Counted from the first letter of the stretch, positions 7,229 through 16,778 are shown. The stretch is 64,000 nucleotides of DNA from Epsilonproteobacteria bacterium UBA6211 (GCA_002421845.1 DISL01000100.1:1-64000); one strand, 5' to 3'. Notes: generated by a model from the sequence alone, not told the origin. Translations and numbers: made by a program.

Positions 7229-8911
7229 TTATTGTATCGCTCCCCTAAAAAGCTCATATGTTTTTTGTATTATTTTTTCTTCCCTATTCTTTATTTCTAT
7301 ATCTGTCCATTGTGTATTATTTATTAAAACTTCTAAAGTAGTGTTAATTTTAGTCAATTTGATACACTCATTTTTTTTACTAATATAATCTGTATCTTGT
7401 AAATCATTATTAAGTTTTCTATCAAGTAATAATAAATTTCCTATAGAAGCAATGGGTTTTTTATCTAGTTTTCCCCATTTCATTGATTTGGGATATATAT
7501 GTTCAATACTAACATCATCAATTTTAAATTCATTGGTATTATGAGTAATATATTCAAGTTCTGATAAAATATATTTTACAAGTTTCTTTTGCTTAGAATC
7601 ACTTATTGTTTTATCTTCAAAAAAATATATCCTATTAGAAAACTTTTCTCGATATTCTGTAAAACTAGGTAATTTGTCAAATAATTGTTTAATTAAATCA
7701 TTTAATACTATTTGCTTATCTTTCGAATTATGTAATTGAATAGCAAATTTAGAATACATAAGTTCTATACCTGATGGTTTTGATTTACAAATTGTATTAA
7801 ATATAAAATGAAATTTTTCTATAGCTTTTAAAACTCTTGAAACATCTTTTAATTTAATACTTTTCATCTTATTAAATTCATATAATAATGATAGTATAAA
7901 TATTCTGACTTGTTCAACTTCAAATAATGTTAAGTTACTTAAAGCTTCGTAAATAACTTGCCTTTCTTTTTCTTTATAATCACTTTGAATAGGAACCAAT
8001 ATTGTTTTATATAATTTAGCGTGATAAATTAATAATTCTAAAAAGACTTCTATCTGTACTTCATTAACATCTTTAAAATGGTTGATAAATGACTTATATT
8101 GCTTAGATTGTGTTGCTTTTCCATAATAACTTGCCCAAAAATGATTAAAAAATTGTTTTTTGTTACCTTTAATATCTTTTATCATTTCTTTCCACTTCTC
8201 ATTTTTATTATTTGCTATTTGAGAAGGATATTTTTTAAAAATATAATTTTTAACTAAATCAATAACTTCTAAATCTTTTCCTCTATTATTTAGCGTTTCA
8301 AAAATTGTATGTGCATTATCTAATGTATCAACAAGAATATAAATAACATCAATATTTAAAAGCTTATCTCTCAAAGATTTTAAATATCGTTCTTTATCAT
8401 TTATATCATGAAGTTTTTTTAATTCTTCTTCAACATAATTTATAAATAATTTCTTATTTTCTATAATCAACTTTTCCTCATCGGTTTTTGCAGTTGCATT
8501 ATCTATATTTATACTCTCTTGAATATAATTTGTAAAAAATGGATATGGTGTTTCATTTTTTAATATTGGATGTGGCTTTTTATCATCATCATGGAAAACA
8601 ATATATGATTGGGTAGTATCCACCAAATCTTGTTTATCTATAATCTTAAAATAATCTCTAATTACTGATAACAATATTGTAATTGTAGTAAATCTTTGTT
8701 GCCCGTCTACAATATAATATTCTAAATCATTTTTTCTACCGACTAATACAAAAGAACCAAAAAATAAATCATCAGAGGTTGTCAAGTCTTCCCAAAATTC
8801 TACAATATTTTCCTTTTCCCATGAATATTCTCTTTGGAAATCAGGAATGGAATATGTCACATTCGATTTTAAAACTTTTCTTATTTTTAAAGGCTCAGCA
8901 TAAAACTCCAT
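7229..8911 (-). CDS. DUF262/DUF1524 (GmrSD-like) nuclease embedded in the restriction operon
   Basis: A 560-residue protein from the ATG at 8911, which overlaps the Dam stop as TGATG and has AAAGGGG upstream. The N-terminal DUF262 domain has IPDFQREYSW (22-31), FFGSFVL (50-56) and the ParB-like VDGQQRFTT (68-76), the nucleotide-hydrolysing motif of GmrS. The C-terminal DUF1524 domain has an HNH-type core, EHIYPKS with H471, then GNLLLLDRKLNNDL. Such fused proteins (GmrSD, SspE, BrxU) are defence nucleases that restrict modified DNA or work with other defence modules. Its place between the GATC methylase and GATC endonuclease suggests one functional unit; what triggers it cannot be read from sequence. 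Confidence 0.87.
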   Translation of the reverse strand: MEFYAEPLKIRKVLKSNVTYSIPDFQREYSWEKENIVEFWEDLTTSDDLFFGSFVLVGRKNDLEYYIVDGQQRFTTITILLSVIRDYFKIIDKQDLVDTTQSYIVFHDDDKKPHPILKNETPYPFFTNYIQESINIDNATAKTDEEKLIIENKKLFINYVEEELKKLHDINDKERYLKSLRDKLLNIDVIYILVDTLDNAHTIFETLNNRGKDLEVIDLVKNYIFKKYPSQIANNKNEKWKEMIKDIKGNKKQFFNHFWASYYGKATQSKQYKSFINHFKDVNEVQIEVFLELLIYHAKLYKTILVPIQSDYKEKERQVIYEALSNLTLFEVEQVRIFILSLLYEFNKMKSIKLKDVSRVLKAIEKFHFIFNTICKSKPSGIELMYSKFAIQLHNSKDKQIVLNDLIKQLFDKLPSFTEYREKFSNRIYFFEDKTISDSKQKKLVKYILSELEYITHNTNEFKIDDVSIEHIYPKSMKWGKLDKKPIASIGNLLLLDRKLNNDLQDTDYISKKNECIKLTKINTTLEVLINNTQWTDIEIKNREEKIIQKTYELFRGAIQ

Positions 8912-9774
8912 CAATACCCCTTTACTAAAACTTCTTTTATCTTCCCTCGTCCACAACTCTTACTATTTATAAACCTAGCACAATCCACAAAATCTATCTT
9001 ATAGTCTTTATAAAGTTCTTTTATAAAATCAGTATCAGAGTTTGAGTGCATTGTATAAACACCTTTTTTATCCAATTCTTTAAATACTTCAAAAAGTCTT
9101 TTTTGCTCATCATCCAAAAATACATCTTCATGGTAAGCCGTAAAGCTAGAAGTAGGATTGAGCGGATAATAAGGTGGGTCAAAATAAACAAAGTCGTTTG
9201 CATTGGCATAATCCAAAGTTTTACTAAAATCAGCTACTTCTATAGTTGCACCTTGCAAAGCAATATGAGCAAGATTTATAACATTTTCATCATAAATATT
9301 TGGATTTTTGTAGCTACCAAGCGGTACATTATGATAACCTTTGCTATTTACCCTATATAGTCCATTGAAACAAGTTTTATTTAGGTATATAAATCTAGCA
9401 GCTCTCTCCACTGGATCCAAATCGGCAAAGTTTTCATCTCTATCCATAGCCCTTGTTTCATAATAAAAATCATGTGAATGTTTTTCTTGATAAACTTTTA
9501 GCAATTTTAACAGTTTATTGTGGTGATTTTTAACAACTTTGTAGGTATTGATAAGTTCTTTGTTTTTGTCAAATAGATATACTTTTTTGTTGTCAAGTAA
9601 TCCTAATCTTTTAAGTTCAAAAAATAATGCCCCACCACCCACAAAAGGCTCAAAATAATTGTTGAAATTTTCAGGCACCCTTGATATTAGCTCTGGCAAT
9701 AGCGATCTTTTGCCACCTGCCCATTTTATAAAAGGTTGAAATTTCAAACTAGCCATACTTTGAGGATAAGTCAA
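8911..9774 (-). CDS. dam: Dam-type adenine-N6 DNA methyltransferase (M.DpnII-like, GATC)
   Basis: A 287-residue alpha-class methylase: FIKWAGGKR near residue 15, SAM motif FEPFVGGGALFFEL (41-54), and catalytic DPPY at 199-202. First gene of the restriction operon and the expected guardian methylase for the DpnII-type enzyme. The start is TTG at 9774, supported by GGAG with 6-base spacing; the in-frame ATG at 9756 has no ribosome site. The stop overlaps the start of the DUF262 gene. Specificity for GATC is inferred from the Dam/DpnM family and the partner endonuclease. Confidence 0.92.
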   Translation of the reverse strand: MTYPQSMASLKFQPFIKWAGGKRSLLPELISRVPENFNNYFEPFVGGGALFFELKRLGLLDNKKVYLFDKNKELINTYKVVKNHHNKLLKLLKVYQEKHSHDFYYETRAMDRDENFADLDPVERAARFIYLNKTCFNGLYRVNSKGYHNVPLGSYKNPNIYDENVINLAHIALQGATIEVADFSKTLDYANANDFVYFDPPYYPLNPTSSFTAYHEDVFLDDEQKRLFEVFKELDKKGVYTMHSNSDTDFIKELYKDYKIDFVDCARFINSKSCGRGKIKEVLVKGY

Positions 9775-9874
9775 TACATACTCCGTTATTTTATATATTT
9801 TGGATCTTACAACATAAGAACTTAATTTTCACAATATAATATTAATATTTATTAAATTGCATCAGCGATACCAA

Positions 9875-9909
9875 AGTTATTAACTATTAATTGTTAGTTA
9901 TTAATTAAC
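9875..9909. repeat. Heptamer tandem repeat, ATTAGTT family
   Basis: Five units AGTTATT, AACTATT, AATTGTT, AGTTATT, AATTAAC. They lie between the peptidase stop and the start of the restriction operon, next to the peptidase terminator hairpin. Confidence 0.7.
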
Positions 9910-9910
9910 A

Positions 9911-9942
9911 TGTAGAGGATTGACCACCGTCAATCATCTACA
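9911..9942 (-). terminator. Hairpin at the 3' end of the Xaa-Pro peptidase gene
   Basis: TGTAGA-GGATTGAC-CACC-GTCAATC-A-TCTACA forms a long, nearly perfect stem that begins at the peptidase stop codon (9938-9940). No clear U-run follows on the minus strand, so it may stabilise or process the 3' end rather than act as a classical intrinsic terminator. Confidence 0.55.
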
Positions 9943-10963
9943 TCACTTCCGCTCTTCCACCCTTCATCACTACCATATCCTCTATTCTTACACCCATATC
10001 ACCATCAAGATAAATCCCTGGTTCTATGGTAAATACCATATTTTCTTCTATGATTACATCGCTTTTTGCACTGATTGTCGGGTATTCGTGGATGTCTAGC
10101 CCTACTCCGTGTCCCGTGCTATGCACGAAATATTTGCCATATCCAGCCTCTTCTATCACGCTTCTTGCAAGGGCATCTATCTCACTTGCCCTCATCCCAA
10201 TTCTAGCTTTTTCGATAGCATTTCTTTGGGCTTTTAGGACTATATCATATATCTCTTGCCATTTTTTATTTTTGAACTTTTGTTCTCTATTTTCTATATC
10301 CAAACCGTCACCAAAGCTAAGTGTTACAGTCCTATCACTACAATATCTTTTATATTTAAGCCCTGCGTCTATCAAAAGCAAATCATCTTTTTGTAAGATT
10401 TTACTTGTAGGCAAAGCGTGAGGTTTGGCTGCGTTTTCGTTGATAGCAGTTATGGGGTCGAAGCTTAAGTCATATTCACCTTTGAAGCTCATACACTCTT
10501 TTGCCCTATAATGTATCTCTTTTTCACTCAAATTTGCAGAATTTTTCAAAACCTCTCCAAGAGTTTTAAACCCCTCACGTCCGAGTCTTACAGCCTCTTT
10601 TAGGATAACTATCTCTTCATCTGTTTTGATAATACGCATCTGTTTTGAAAACTCTTTTTTTGGAGTCAGCTTGATATTTAGCTTTTTATCAAGTCCCAAA
10701 AAATCACCGTAAGTCAAATCGGCAGGATTAAAAAACAACTTATTAATCTTACTTTTTTTTATGATTTCTCTTGCACTTTTGTGTAAATCTCGTGCTTCTA
10801 CCACCTCTATGCCGTTTTTTACACACTCTTTTGCTTCACTTGAATATCTTGGGTCTGTAATAAAAAATCCTTCACTCCCAAGTCTTAAAAACAAAACATT
10901 ATCACAACTAAATCCACTCTCAAAATATACCGCATTTTCATCTTTTAATATGTAATTTTTCAT
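9938..10963 (-). CDS. pepP: M24-family Xaa-Pro aminopeptidase
   Basis: A 341-residue metallopeptidase that removes N-terminal residues before proline. The C-terminal pita-bread domain shows the dimetal ligands in order: D in LLIDAG, D in CSDRT, H in GHGVGLDIHE, E in TIEPGIY and E in RIEDM. The N-terminal creatinase-like domain is short, normal for Campylobacterota. H. pylori has folK, this peptidase and aroQ side by side; here the peptidase and aroQ are divergent neighbours and folK is 5 kb away. Start ATG at 10963 follows AAAGAG. The symbol pepP versus pepQ is used loosely for this branch. Confidence 0.92.
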   Translation of the reverse strand: MKNYILKDENAVYFESGFSCDNVLFLRLGSEGFFITDPRYSSEAKECVKNGIEVVEARDLHKSAREIIKKSKINKLFFNPADLTYGDFLGLDKKLNIKLTPKKEFSKQMRIIKTDEEIVILKEAVRLGREGFKTLGEVLKNSANLSEKEIHYRAKECMSFKGEYDLSFDPITAINENAAKPHALPTSKILQKDDLLLIDAGLKYKRYCSDRTVTLSFGDGLDIENREQKFKNKKWQEIYDIVLKAQRNAIEKARIGMRASEIDALARSVIEEAGYGKYFVHSTGHGVGLDIHEYPTISAKSDVIIEENMVFTIEPGIYLDGDMGVRIEDMVVMKGGRAEVM

Positions 10964-10987
10964 AAAAGGCTCTTTAATATAAGTTTA

Positions 10988-10995
10988 TGTATAAT
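10988..10995 (+). promoter_or_regulatory. Candidate extended -10 for aroQ
   Basis: TGTATAAT lies about 46 bases before the aroQ ATG in the divergent gap. No -35 is evident, as is common for Campylobacterota sigma-70 promoters. It would drive aroQ, the deaminase gene and sppA, which are tightly spaced. Confidence 0.5.
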
Positions 10996-11041
10996 ACTAG
11001 CTAATTTTTAATAAGAAATAAAACTACGAGGAAATAAATAT

Positions 11042-11515
11042 ATGAAAATAGCAGTTATTCAAGGACCAAATTTAAATATGTTGGGTGTTAGAGAACAACA
11101 CATCTACGGTGGTATGACTCTAGATCAAATCCATGCACAACTTCAAGCAACGGCAGAACAAAGCGGTGTAGAGATAGAATTTTTCCAAAGCAACCTAGAG
11201 GGTGAAATAGTAGATAAAATCCAAGAGTGTTTAGGTACAGTTCAAGGTATCATTATCAACCCTGCAGCTTACACTCACACAAGTATAGCTATAAGAGATG
11301 CCCTTGCAGCGGTAAATCTTCCTACAGTTGAAGTACATATCAGCAACCTTTATAAAAGAGAAGATTTCAGACAAAAATCTCTAACGGCAGCAAGTAGCAC
11401 AGGTATAATATCAGGATTTGGACCGTTTGGATACCATTTGGGACTTATCGCTCTTATGCAAGTTCTAAATGAAATAAGAGCTTATCAAGAAGCACAAGCA
11501 CCTGCACAAGCGTAA
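11042..11515 (+). CDS. aroQ: 3-dehydroquinate dehydratase, type II
   Basis: Third step of the shikimate pathway, dehydrating 3-dehydroquinate. 157 residues, the length of the dodecameric type II enzyme. Motifs: GPNLNMLG near the start, catalytic R17 and Y22 (HIYGG), N73 in INPAAYTH, and H99 in EVHISN. GAGGAAA lies before the ATG. The C-terminus (EAQAPAQA) is a short Ala/Pro/Gln tail past the fold. The next gene starts 3 bases after this stop. Confidence 0.97.
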   Translation: MKIAVIQGPNLNMLGVREQHIYGGMTLDQIHAQLQATAEQSGVEIEFFQSNLEGEIVDKIQECLGTVQGIIINPAAYTHTSIAIRDALAAVNLPTVEVHISNLYKREDFRQKSLTAASSTGIISGFGPFGYHLGLIALMQVLNEIRAYQEAQAPAQA

Positions 11516-11518
11516 CTA

Positions 11519-12745
11519 ATGACTATTATTCAAGCCGATTGGATTGTAACTTGTGATGAGTATGATAGTATTATAGAAAACGGCTGTATTGTTTTTGATA
11601 AAACTATAGTAGATTTGGGTAGTTTTGAGGAAATTTCTTCAAAATATCCAAATAGTCCTATCCAAAAAACAGACCCAAATACCGTAATATTGCCTGGACT
11701 AATAAATCCACACGTTCATCTTGAATTTAGTGCAAACAAAACTACATTAAGATACGGCAATTTTATGACTTGGTTAAATAGCGTTATAGAGCATCGTGCA
11801 GACCTTATAGAAAAAGCAGATACGGAACTCATAGACAATGAACTTCAATCGATACTAAAAAGTGGAACTACAACCATAGGAGCTATAAGTAGCTATGGAT
11901 TTGATATGGAGTCTTTGCAAAAAACAAAACTAAACGTTGTACATTTTAGTGAGATAATCGGTAGCAATGCATCCATGGTTGATACACTTTTTGCTGATTT
12001 TCAAGCTAGATTAAAAAGTTCATCAAAACTAAAAAGTGATAGATATACTCCTGCTATTGCCATACATTCGCCATATTCCGTACATCCGTTTTTGATACGT
12101 GAAACACTAAATTTAGCCCGTGAACAAAATCTAGCCGTAACTGCACACTTTTTGGAAAGTCAAGAAGAAAAAGATTGGCTAGAGAGTTCAAGCGGTGGGA
12201 TGTTGGAATTTTTCAAAACTTTTCTAAACCAAACCCAAAGCATAACTAAATCACACGAGTTTTTAAATCAATTCAAAGGGATAAAAAACCTTAGTTTTAC
12301 CCATTGTTGTCAAGCCAATAAAGAGGAATTAGAAGTAATAGATGAATTAAAAGCTACTATTATTCACTGTCCAGTTTCAAACAGATTTTTGACAAATGCA
12401 ACTATGGACTATAAAGATTTAGAACATAGGACTTTTGCAATAGGTACGGATGGATTAAGTTCAAACTACTCTTTATCCCTTTGGGAAGAGATGAAAAATG
12501 CTTTATTTATCCATAAAAACGTGGACATAACGACTCTTGCCAAAAAACTCCTTAATGCCTCTACAAAAGGTGGGGCAAAGGCTCTTGGATTTGAGAACAA
12601 AGGAAGTCTTAAAAAAGGGTATGATGCAGATATTATAAGTGTAACTTTACCTGATACTTGTACGAAAAAAGATATTTTTTTACATATGATTCTTCACACA
12701 TCAGTGGCTAACGCTATATTTATCAAAGGAGAAAAAATTGTTTAG
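11519..12745 (+). CDS. Aminodeoxyfutalosine deaminase (futalosine menaquinone pathway)
   Basis: A 408-residue amidohydrolase with the metal-binding start NPHVHLEF (H65, H67), TAHFLES, a histidine in FTHCCQA, and the catalytic aspartate in GTDGLSSNYSL. In C. jejuni and Nitratiruptor, relatives in this branch deaminate 6-aminodeoxyfutalosine, a step to menaquinone in organisms without the classical Men pathway. Its place between aroQ and sppA matches Cj0066-Cj0068. A guanine deaminase or chlorohydrolase role is the older and less specific annotation. Starts 3 bases after aroQ. Confidence 0.82.
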   Translation: MTIIQADWIVTCDEYDSIIENGCIVFDKTIVDLGSFEEISSKYPNSPIQKTDPNTVILPGLINPHVHLEFSANKTTLRYGNFMTWLNSVIEHRADLIEKADTELIDNELQSILKSGTTTIGAISSYGFDMESLQKTKLNVVHFSEIIGSNASMVDTLFADFQARLKSSSKLKSDRYTPAIAIHSPYSVHPFLIRETLNLAREQNLAVTAHFLESQEEKDWLESSSGGMLEFFKTFLNQTQSITKSHEFLNQFKGIKNLSFTHCCQANKEELEVIDELKATIIHCPVSNRFLTNATMDYKDLEHRTFAIGTDGLSSNYSLSLWEEMKNALFIHKNVDITTLAKKLLNASTKGGAKALGFENKGSLKKGYDADIISVTLPDTCTKKDIFLHMILHTSVANAIFIKGEKIV

Positions 12746-13616
12746 TCTAATACTAGAAAAAATCAAAGCAATATTTGACTTTATACAAAACTATTTTAAA
12801 ACCGTAGTATTTTTAACTATTCTTTTTTTGGTTTTGACACCTAGCGGTGAAATAGTACCTCAAGCAAACCTTGCCAAAATAGAACTATCAGGTGCTATTA
12901 TGGATACAAGTAAAGTTATTGAAAAACTTCAAGAGGCAAAAGATGACAAAAACATAAAAGGTGTTTTATTTATAGTTGATTCTCCAGGTGGTGCAGTAGC
13001 TCCTAGCGTTGAGTTGGCGTATGCTATCAAAGAACTAAAGGAGACAAAACCTGTAGTTGCTTATGCAAGTGGCATAATGGCAAGTGGTGGATACTATGCT
13101 TCTATTTGGAGTAACAAAATCATTGCAAATCCTGGAAGTATGATAGGTAGTATCGGTGTAATATTCCAAAGTTTCAATGTAGAAGAACTTATTTCAAAGC
13201 TAGGTATCAAACCTCAAACGGAAAAAATAGGTAAATACAAAGAATCAGGCACACCTTTTAGAGAATGGAAAGAGTACGAAAAAGCAGAAATACAAAAAGT
13301 GATTACTCAAACTTACGATATGTTCGTAGCTGACGTAAGTAGTGCTAGAAACTTAGACCCAAAAAACCATATCCATTTTGCCGATGCTCATATTTTTACG
13401 GCTCAAGGAGCAAAAGAGGTAGGTTTAATAGATGAGATAGGTACACTATCAACGGCTCAAAAAGAGCTTATGACTCTAAGCGGTGTAAGTGTTCCCGTTT
13501 GGACAAAAGAGGATGAATTTGAGAAGTTTATGAACAAACTTATGGAAAGTAGTATGCAAAGTGTTGTAAAATACTTCGGTTCAAGCCTAAGTGCAAAAAT
13601 GGATTTTAATCAATAA
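12738..13616 (+). CDS. sppA: Signal peptide peptidase SppA, short form
   Basis: Inner-membrane serine protease that digests cleaved signal peptides. One N-terminal membrane helix (about 21-34) and a single S49 domain, as in Bacillus-type SppA. The Ser/Lys dyad is S116 in GIMASGGYY and K168 in IGKYKESGTPFRE, spaced 52 residues as in the family. The start is TTG at 12738, set by AAAGGAG 6 bases upstream, and overlaps the deaminase stop by 8 bases, so translation is coupled. Confidence 0.94.
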   Translation: MFSLILEKIKAIFDFIQNYFKTVVFLTILFLVLTPSGEIVPQANLAKIELSGAIMDTSKVIEKLQEAKDDKNIKGVLFIVDSPGGAVAPSVELAYAIKELKETKPVVAYASGIMASGGYYASIWSNKIIANPGSMIGSIGVIFQSFNVEELISKLGIKPQTEKIGKYKESGTPFREWKEYEKAEIQKVITQTYDMFVADVSSARNLDPKNHIHFADAHIFTAQGAKEVGLIDEIGTLSTAQKELMTLSGVSVPVWTKEDEFEKFMNKLMESSMQSVVKYFGSSLSAKMDFNQ

Positions 13617-13635
13617 TATCAAGGAATAGTATAAA

Positions 13636-14733
13636 ATGAAATTTAATAGTGTTTTAGACAATGTTACAAGCTATGAAGCGGGTAAACCTATCGAGCTTGT
13701 TGTAAGAGAGTTTGGAATAGAGCAAAAAGATGTAGTAAAACTGGCTTCAAATGAGAATCCTTACGGTACATCTCCAAAAGTTACCGCAAAACTTCAAGAG
13801 ATTGCAGGAAAAGCGTTTTTGTATCCTGATGATAGTTTTTTTGAATTAAAAGACTCTTTATCAACAAAATTCGGAGTAAATAGCAAAAATATCATCATCG
13901 GAAGCGGTAGTGACCAAGTATTGGAGTTTTGTATTCATGCAAAATGCAACAAAGACTCAAAAGTTTTGATGAGTAAAACTACCTTTGCAATGTATGAAAT
14001 TTACTCAAAACACGTAGGTGCAACGATACTTCGTACACCGAGCCACCACCATGTTTTAGATGAATTTAGAGAAATATATACGAAAGAAGGTGCAGATATC
14101 ATCTTCCTTTGCCTTCCAAACAACCCTCTTGGAGAGTGCCTTGATAAAGAAGACGTATATAAATTCTTAGACGAAGTAGCAAGTGATACGTTAGTAATTC
14201 TTGATTGTGCTTACGGTGAATACGCAAAATATAAAGATAGCAAAAAAGAGATAGTAGCTTCAGATGTAATAGCAAAATATCCAAACGTAATCTATCTAGG
14301 TACTTTTTCAAAAGCTTATGCACTTGGCGGTATGAGAGTCGGATACGGTATAGCAAACGAAGATATAATCTCAACCTTACACAAAGTAAGACCACCTTTT
14401 AATATCACTACATTAAGCCTTGCAAGTGCGATAGAAGCACTTAAAGATGAAGAGTTTGTAAGTGAATGTATCGCAAAAAACTTTACGGAAATGTCAAGAT
14501 ACGAAGAGTTCGCAAAAGAGATGAATATTACTTATATCCCAAGCTATACAAACTTTATCACATATTATCTTGAAGGTGTAAGCTCAAAAGAGGTAGCAAA
14601 TGCCCTACTAAGAAGAGGTATGATTATAAGAGATTTGACAAGCTATGGTCTAAATGCTATTAGAATTACCATAGGTACAAACGAACAAAATAGTAAGTTT
14701 TTTACAATATTTAAAGAAGTATTAAGTTACTGA
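13636..14733 (+). CDS. hisC: Histidinol-phosphate aminotransferase
   Basis: PLP enzyme of histidine synthesis converting imidazole-acetol phosphate to histidinol phosphate. 365 residues. Motifs: ASNENPYG (substrate loop), [15 protein letters not shown], and the PLP lysine in [17 protein letters not shown]. Family alternatives are aromatic or broad class I/II aminotransferases, but the [16 protein letters not shown] combination is HisC-like. The stop codon (14731-14733) is the first part of a heptamer-repeat hairpin that separates it from dxs. Confidence 0.93.
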   Translation: MKFNSVLDNVTSYEAGKPIELVVREFGIEQKDVVKLASNENPYGTSPKVTAKLQEIAGKAFLYPDDSFFELKDSLSTKFGVNSKNIIIGSGSDQVLEFCIHAKCNKDSKVLMSKTTFAMYEIYSKHVGATILRTPSHHHVLDEFREIYTKEGADIIFLCLPNNPLGECLDKEDVYKFLDEVASDTLVILDCAYGEYAKYKDSKKEIVASDVIAKYPNVIYLGTFSKAYALGGMRVGYGIANEDIISTLHKVRPPFNITTLSLASAIEALKDEEFVSECIAKNFTEMSRYEEFAKEMNITYIPSYTNFITYYLEGVSSKEVANALLRRGMIIRDLTSYGLNAIRITIGTNEQNSKFFTIFKEVLSY

Positions 14734-14804
14734 GGTACTAAGTGACTGAGGTACTGAGAAATAAGACTATAAAACTCAGTGCTCAGTGCTCAGTGCTCAG
14801 TACC
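14729..14804. repeat. Heptamer-repeat hairpin, AGTACTG family, copy 2
   Basis: The left arm (14729-14758) reads ACTGAGG, TACTAAG, TGACTGA, GGTACTG, AG. The right arm (14775-14804) is three perfect CTCAGTG units plus CTCAGTACC. The arms are complementary. The left arm includes the hisC stop codon and the right arm ends just before the dxs ribosome site. Confidence 0.85.
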
Positions 14805-14822
14805 TTTCAAAAAAGGTAACAA

Positions 14823-16646
14823 ATGAAAGACATAAATATCAAAAACAAAAGTACACAAGAGTTAGAAACAATAGCACAAAATATAAGAGATAGGATTATA
14901 GAGGTAGTTAGCCGTAACGGTGGACACTTCAGTTCTACTCTCGGTGCCGTTGAACTTACTCTTGGTATGCACTATGTTTTTGATGCAAAAAGCGACCCTT
15001 TTATATTTGATGTAAGTCACCAATGTTATCCTCATAAGCTCCTTACTAATAGATGGGAAGAATTTGCTACTATCAGACAATTCGGTGGACTAAGTGGTTT
15101 TACAAAACCAAAAGAGAGTAATGCCGATTATTTCGTAGCAGGACATAGTTCTACATCTATTTCTTTAGCTGTAGGTGCTGCAAAAGCAATCAAACTAAAA
15201 AATGAATCAAGAGTGCCTGTTGTTATGATAGGAGATGGTAGTATGACGGCAGGTATGGTTTATGAAGCATTAAACGAGCTAGGGGATATTAAACTTCCTG
15301 TAGTAATCATACTAAACGACAACGAAATGAGCATCGCAAAACCGATAGGTGCTATAAGCAAACACCTTAGTAAACTTTTAGCAGGTAAAACTTACCAAAA
15401 CTTCAAAGAAAAAGTGGATGGATTTTTGAAAAAAAACTTCCCTGACGGCACTACTTATCTAGCAAAAAGATTTGAAGAGAGCTTAAAACTAATAACACCC
15501 GGGATTTTGTTCGAAGAGATGGGGATTGACTATATCGGACCTATTGATGGACACAATATTGAAGAGATAATAGATACTTTACAAATAGCAAAAGATATGG
15601 GTAAACCTGTAATAGTTCATGCGAGAACAATAAAAGGAAAAGGGTATAAAATAGCCGAGGGGTGTCATGAACACTGGCACGGAGTAGGACCTTTTTGTGT
15701 TGAAACCGGTGAGTTTGTAAAAAAAGCAGGTGCAAAAAGTGCAACGGCTATTTTTAGCGATAAACTACTTCAAATGGCAGAAAAGTATGATAATATAGTA
15801 GGGGTTACCGCTGCAATGCCAAGCGGTACGGGAATAGATAAACTTATGAATAAATTTCCTTCACGTTTTTGGGATGTAGCTATAGCAGAACAACATGCAG
15901 TTACTTCTATGGCAGCTATGGCAAAAGAAGGATTTAAGCCTTTTATTACTATTTATTCTACATTTTTACAAAGAGGTTTTGACCAAATAGTACATGATGT
16001 TTGCTTAATGGATTTACCTGTAGTATTTGCCATTGACCGTGCAGGGATAGTAGGAAATGATGGAGAAACACACCAAGGGGTTTATGATATTTCATTCCTT
16101 AGATTTATCCCGAATATGGTTTTATTAGCTCCAAGAGATGAAAAAACCCTTGAACTATCCCTAGAATTTGCATATACATGTCCACACCCATGTGCCGTAA
16201 GATACCCTAGAGGCTCTTATGAATTACTAGAATTTGCACCGACTACTTTTGAGATAGGTAAAAGTGAACTCCTAAAAGAGGGACTAGACGATATATTATT
16301 TATCGGTTACGGTACAGGAGTAACAAAAGCTATCAATACCGCAAAACTGATAGACAAAGATATAGCTATACTTGATTTGAGATTTGTTAAACCGCTTGAT
16401 GGTGAAATGCTTGAAAACCTATCTCACAAATACAAAAACTGGTATGTATTTAGCGACTCACAAAAACAAGGCGGTGTTGGAAGTGCTATACTAGAGTTTT
16501 TAAGCCAAAAACAAATCACTGATATAAAACTTACAAGCTTTGAATATGATGATATATTTATACAACACGGTGATACAAAAGATGTGGAAAGAGATTTGGG
16601 AGTGACAGCGGAACAACTAGCTAAACGAATAGTTAATAATGAATAA
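14823..16646 (+). CDS. dxs: 1-deoxy-D-xylulose-5-phosphate synthase
   Basis: First enzyme of the MEP isoprenoid pathway (pyruvate plus glyceraldehyde 3-phosphate). 607 residues, normal length. TPP-binding IGDGSMTAGMVYEALN, HSSTSISLA, and the transketolase-type AEQHAV with DRAGIVGNDGETHQG. AAAAGG precedes the ATG. The last residues, IVNNE, and the stop codon are encoded by ATAGTT-type heptamers of the following repeat. Confidence 0.97.
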   Translation: MKDINIKNKSTQELETIAQNIRDRIIEVVSRNGGHFSSTLGAVELTLGMHYVFDAKSDPFIFDVSHQCYPHKLLTNRWEEFATIRQFGGLSGFTKPKESNADYFVAGHSSTSISLAVGAAKAIKLKNESRVPVVMIGDGSMTAGMVYEALNELGDIKLPVVIILNDNEMSIAKPIGAISKHLSKLLAGKTYQNFKEKVDGFLKKNFPDGTTYLAKRFEESLKLITPGILFEEMGIDYIGPIDGHNIEEIIDTLQIAKDMGKPVIVHARTIKGKGYKIAEGCHEHWHGVGPFCVETGEFVKKAGAKSATAIFSDKLLQMAEKYDNIVGVTAAMPSGTGIDKLMNKFPSRFWDVAIAEQHAVTSMAAMAKEGFKPFITIYSTFLQRGFDQIVHDVCLMDLPVVFAIDRAGIVGNDGETHQGVYDISFLRFIPNMVLLAPRDEKTLELSLEFAYTCPHPCAVRYPRGSYELLEFAPTTFEIGKSELLKEGLDDILFIGYGTGVTKAINTAKLIDKDIAILDLRFVKPLDGEMLENLSHKYKNWYVFSDSQKQGGVGSAILEFLSQKQITDIKLTSFEYDDIFIQHGDTKDVERDLGVTAEQLAKRIVNNE

Positions 16647-16741
16647 CTAATAACTATGGTATCACTTCGTGATATCTCTATCAATTACCGTTGCGAAGCA
16701 ACTCCTAAATCATTAATTATTAGCTATTAATTATTAGTTCA
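16629..16741. repeat. Composite heptamer-repeat inverted element overlapping the dxs 3' end
   Basis: The left arm from 16629 has AATAGTT, AATAATG, AATAACT, AATAACT. The right arm 16711-16741 has ATTAATT, ATTAGCT, ATTAATT, ATTAGTT and is its complement. Between them lie two smaller hairpins, GTATCAC-TTC-GTGATA (16659-16674) and GTTGC-GAA-GCAAC (16690-16702). The dxs stop is inside the left arm. Confidence 0.75.
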
Positions 16742-16742
16742 T

Positions 16743-16766
16743 AAATGTGGCGAATAAGCCACATTT
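16743..16766. terminator. Bidirectional terminator between dxs and ahpC
   Basis: Perfect 9-bp stem AAATGTGGC/GCCACATTT with a 6-base loop, followed by ATTTATTTATT on the plus strand and AT-rich sequence on the other. It lies between convergent genes. Confidence 0.75.
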
Positions 16767-16778
16767 ATTTATTGTTTA

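Noticed and set aside
7228..7257. Start of the DpnII-like enzyme at 7257
   Set aside because: No ribosome site there; the ATG at 7227 gives the family length and avoids overlap with the DUF262 gene.
8912..8956. Longer DUF262 protein beginning MWTREDKR
   Set aside because: That stretch overlaps the Dam C-terminus; the ATG at 8911 has a strong ribosome site and a TGATG junction.
14099..14395. Minus-strand 98-codon frame within hisC
   Set aside because: Leucine- and arginine-rich antisense frame with no ribosome site, fully within a conserved gene.
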